Assembly: GCA_003354055.1 (NCBI GenBank)
Contig: PIVQ01000477.1
Location: 1-5,923, forward strand
Source of the DNA: Desulfobacteraceae bacterium
Lineage (GTDB): Bacteria; Desulfobacterota; Desulfobacteria; Desulfobacterales; Desulfobacteraceae
DNA length: 5,923 nucleotides
Direction of reading: 5' to 3'
Shown here piece by piece: positions 4,614 to 5,923 of this stretch (position 1 is its first letter; the number at the start of each line of letters is the position of its first letter). Made by a program: the position numbers and the translations under genes. The notes under the pieces were generated by a model that saw nothing but the letters and a program-made list of their open reading frames with translations, did not search any database and was not told the DNA's origin.

Positions 4614-5673
4614 GTTAAATATCGAAAAAATACCGCATTTTAAATTCGTCAAGGTTAAGCACATTATTCCTATCTTGAGGAACCGAGTACGGTGTGGTTA
4701 TTTGTTTGGTTCTTAACTCAAGAACTTTTATGATATTATCAAGGACAGCACTTGTCTCAATAGTAAAAACTTCCGTTTTAATATGATCTCTTAAAGCTTT
4801 ATCATGGCATAAATCTTGGTATAGAAATTCGACACTGACCAAGACCAAGAACCATTTGTGCGAATCAACATTTCTAAATAATTCTTCAATGTGGTTTTTA
4901 ATTAAAGTCAGACGTTCAATCATACCCTTACTTATTTCAAATTCACTGGTTCCTGGTAATAATTCACTCGATTTTTTATCAAAAACATCAATTAGCTCAT
5001 CGACTATCTTTAATCTGCGTTTCACATTTGGGCCAAAATTATTTTGACTCTTATTCAAACTTTCTTTTGAGCCTATAAAAGATAAGTTGAGTATTTCTGA
5101 TTTGCTAAAATAATTGTTACGGTCGTTGGCTAAATTTTCGATTTCTTTTAAATGATCAAAAGTTTGTTTTTCCAATATTCTATTCTCATTCAACAGCCGT
5201 TCATAGTCTTGGAAAGAGTAATTTTTCAAACGATGTTTTAGCCAATCATTAAATAATTCTACATACGGTATGACTATTTTTTTAAAAAAATCAGCGATAA
5301 AAATGGAGATGACAACTATCAGTTTCGTAATCAACAAAATTCCAATGGCACACAATAAGCCTGACAATAGAGACGATGGCTCGAATAGTAATTTAAGTTC
5401 CGCTTTGATCGGATCTATCTTATCAATGATTTTCTCTGCTTTTCCAATTCCATAAATTTTGTAAAAAACTTCCCATTTGTCATATAAAACTATTAATATC
5501 CAGATACTTAATAATGGATTTTTTGTTCTTTGGATAAAATTGTCCTTAAATGATGAGATCAGAAGTTTTTCCATGACGAATGCCTTTTGTAAATTGGATT
5601 TGATGCTAAAGTTTTTCTATCAATATCTATAATCCGATTCAAGAATTAAAAAAAGAAAAAACATCAGTTTAAC
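4614..5673 (-). other. Gene cassette carrying the 319-aa gene (core to core)
   Basis: The cassette start GTTAAAC on the minus strand (5667-5673) and R'' ATTTAAC (4614-4620) pair at 6 of 7 positions. That is the relation expected if the two ends meet in one circular cassette. The R'' core contains the gene's stop codon. The attC belonging to this cassette would run on to the core at 4338-4344, which makes it unusually long (about 280 bp). I did not find a convincing L'/L'' pair in it. Confidence 0.5.
4615..5574 (-). CDS. Membrane-anchored protein with coiled-coil and long cytosolic region, unknown function (cassette gene)
   Basis: Product of 319 aa; I do not recognise the family. A basic N-terminus with the pattern F-x-x-R-T-K-N-P-L leads into a weak hydrophobic segment (about 21-40). 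A loop and a strong hydrophobic segment follow (about 67-98). Residues 120-152 are charged and heptad-like, suggesting a coiled coil. The remaining 170 residues are soluble, mostly helical-looking and rich in Lys, Glu and Asn, ending in an aromatic tail (MRYFFDI). I see no catalytic motif. The ATG at 5572-5574 is preceded by AAAAGG (5583-5588) with 8 nt spacing. The stop codon lies inside the core GTTAAAT (4614-4620), and the gene starts about 95 nt inside the opposite core GTTTAAC (5667-5673). Base composition is very AT-rich. A two-helix anchor with a large cytosolic helical domain could suit a sensor, scaffold or defence protein, but that is speculation. Confidence 0.82.
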   Translation of the reverse strand: MEKLLISSFKDNFIQRTKNPLLSIWILIVLYDKWEVFYKIYGIGKAEKIIDKIDPIKAELKLLFEPSSLLSGLLCAIGILLITKLIVVISIFIADFFKKIVIPYVELFNDWLKHRLKNYSFQDYERLLNENRILEKQTFDHLKEIENLANDRNNYFSKSEILNLSFIGSKESLNKSQNNFGPNVKRRLKIVDELIDVFDKKSSELLPGTSEFEISKGMIERLTLIKNHIEELFRNVDSHKWFLVLVSVEFLYQDLCHDKALRDHIKTEVFTIETSAVLDNIIKVLELRTKQITTPYSVPQDRNNVLNLDEFKMRYFFDI

Positions 5674-5725
5674 AATAGCGATACCTGAACAATTGTTATC
5701 AAATTTGGTATAACTAAAGTTAACA
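5667..5725 (-). other. Probable attC site (59 bp) upstream of the 319-aa gene
   Basis: On the plus strand GTTTAAC (5667-5673) and GTTAACA (5719-5725) pair at 5 of 7 positions. Equal 7-nt spacers follow, then ATACC (5681-5685) pairs with GGTAT (5707-5711), around the perfect palindrome AACAATTGTT (5688-5697). Size and symmetry fit a short attC. The 5-bp stem is weaker than in the other two sites. Confidence 0.45.
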
Positions 5726-5730
5726 TGGCT

Positions 5731-5832
5731 CTAACAGTCAGAAGAAGCAACAGTAAACATATTATATTGGTACCATTCAGAAGGATCTTCGAAAGGGAAT
5801 GAGATTATTCTAATAAGAGCACCAGGAAAAAA
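5731..5832 (-). pseudogene. Possible tail of a broken or frameshifted cassette gene
   Basis: A 33-codon open stretch on the minus strand ends in TAG (5731-5733), 6 nt before the probable attC. That is the same spacing as between the 225-aa gene and its attC. The peptide (FFPGALIRIISFPFEDPSEW and on to ...SDC) looks protein-like, but an in-frame TGA at 5833-5835 closes it, and the other frames also have stops upstream. It has no evident start codon with a ribosome binding site. It may be the C-terminus of a decayed gene, or chance. Confidence 0.22.
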
Positions 5833-5923
5833 TCAAGCGATATTTTTGATTTGTTTTTGGGCCGTACTACACACTCCCGATTGTTATCAGTTCTAAAAAA
5901 CAGCATATGAAACCGACTTAATT

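Noticed and set aside
4856..5455. Plus-strand frames opposite the 319-aa gene
   Set aside because: They are short frames allowed by AT-rich antisense sequence, with no start signals.

Overview
The window reads best as part of an integron-type gene-cassette array with every cassette on the minus strand. Three AT-rich genes of unknown function encode membrane proteins (319, 225 and 124 aa). They lie head to tail with a two-gene transposition module: a tyrosine recombinase overlapping an IS91-family Y2 transposase. Between them sit sequences that behave like integron attC recombination sites. The organism cannot be fixed from this sequence. Strong Shine-Dalgarno sequences, Gram-negative-style membrane proteins and the integrase/IS91 pair suggest a proteobacterium or Desulfobacterota member, which is inference only. 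The array's own integrase (IntI) and attI are not in the window; the recombinase present lacks the IntI-specific insertion.

Layout from high to low coordinates, the direction of transcription: a short unrecognised gene tail (5731-5832); a probable attC (5667-5725); the 319-aa membrane/coiled-coil gene (4615-5574) with a core site at each end; a roughly 180-bp repeat copy (4343-4524); an ORF-less segment of about 300 bp with nested hairpins (4047-4344); the recombinase-transposase module (1825-3899) between matching core sites at 4041-4047 and 1563-1569; a well-formed long attC (1439-1569); the 225-aa membrane gene (752-1429); a short attC (695-745); the 124-aa membrane gene (306-680); the second repeat copy (107-270); and the start of another probable cassette leaving the window at position 1.

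The main evidence is reciprocal. Integron theory says the core at a cassette's start (GTTRRRY) should pair with the R'' core after its own gene (RYYYAAC), because the two lie together in the free circle. Here they pair at 7/7 positions for the 124-aa cassette, 7/7 for the recombinase-transposase segment, 6/7 for the 319-aa cassette and 5/7 for the 225-aa cassette. Two of the intervening sites also fold as imperfect hairpins with a bulged base, as attC sites do.

The module's mRNA leader can form an 8-bp hairpin that buries the recombinase's Shine-Dalgarno sequence, and the two genes overlap by ATGA. One leader switch could therefore limit both enzymes. The IS91-type target GTTC lies inside the core site GTTCAAC next to a small hairpin downstream of the transposase. 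The module may have entered the array by targeting an attC core, or it may move as an oversized cassette.
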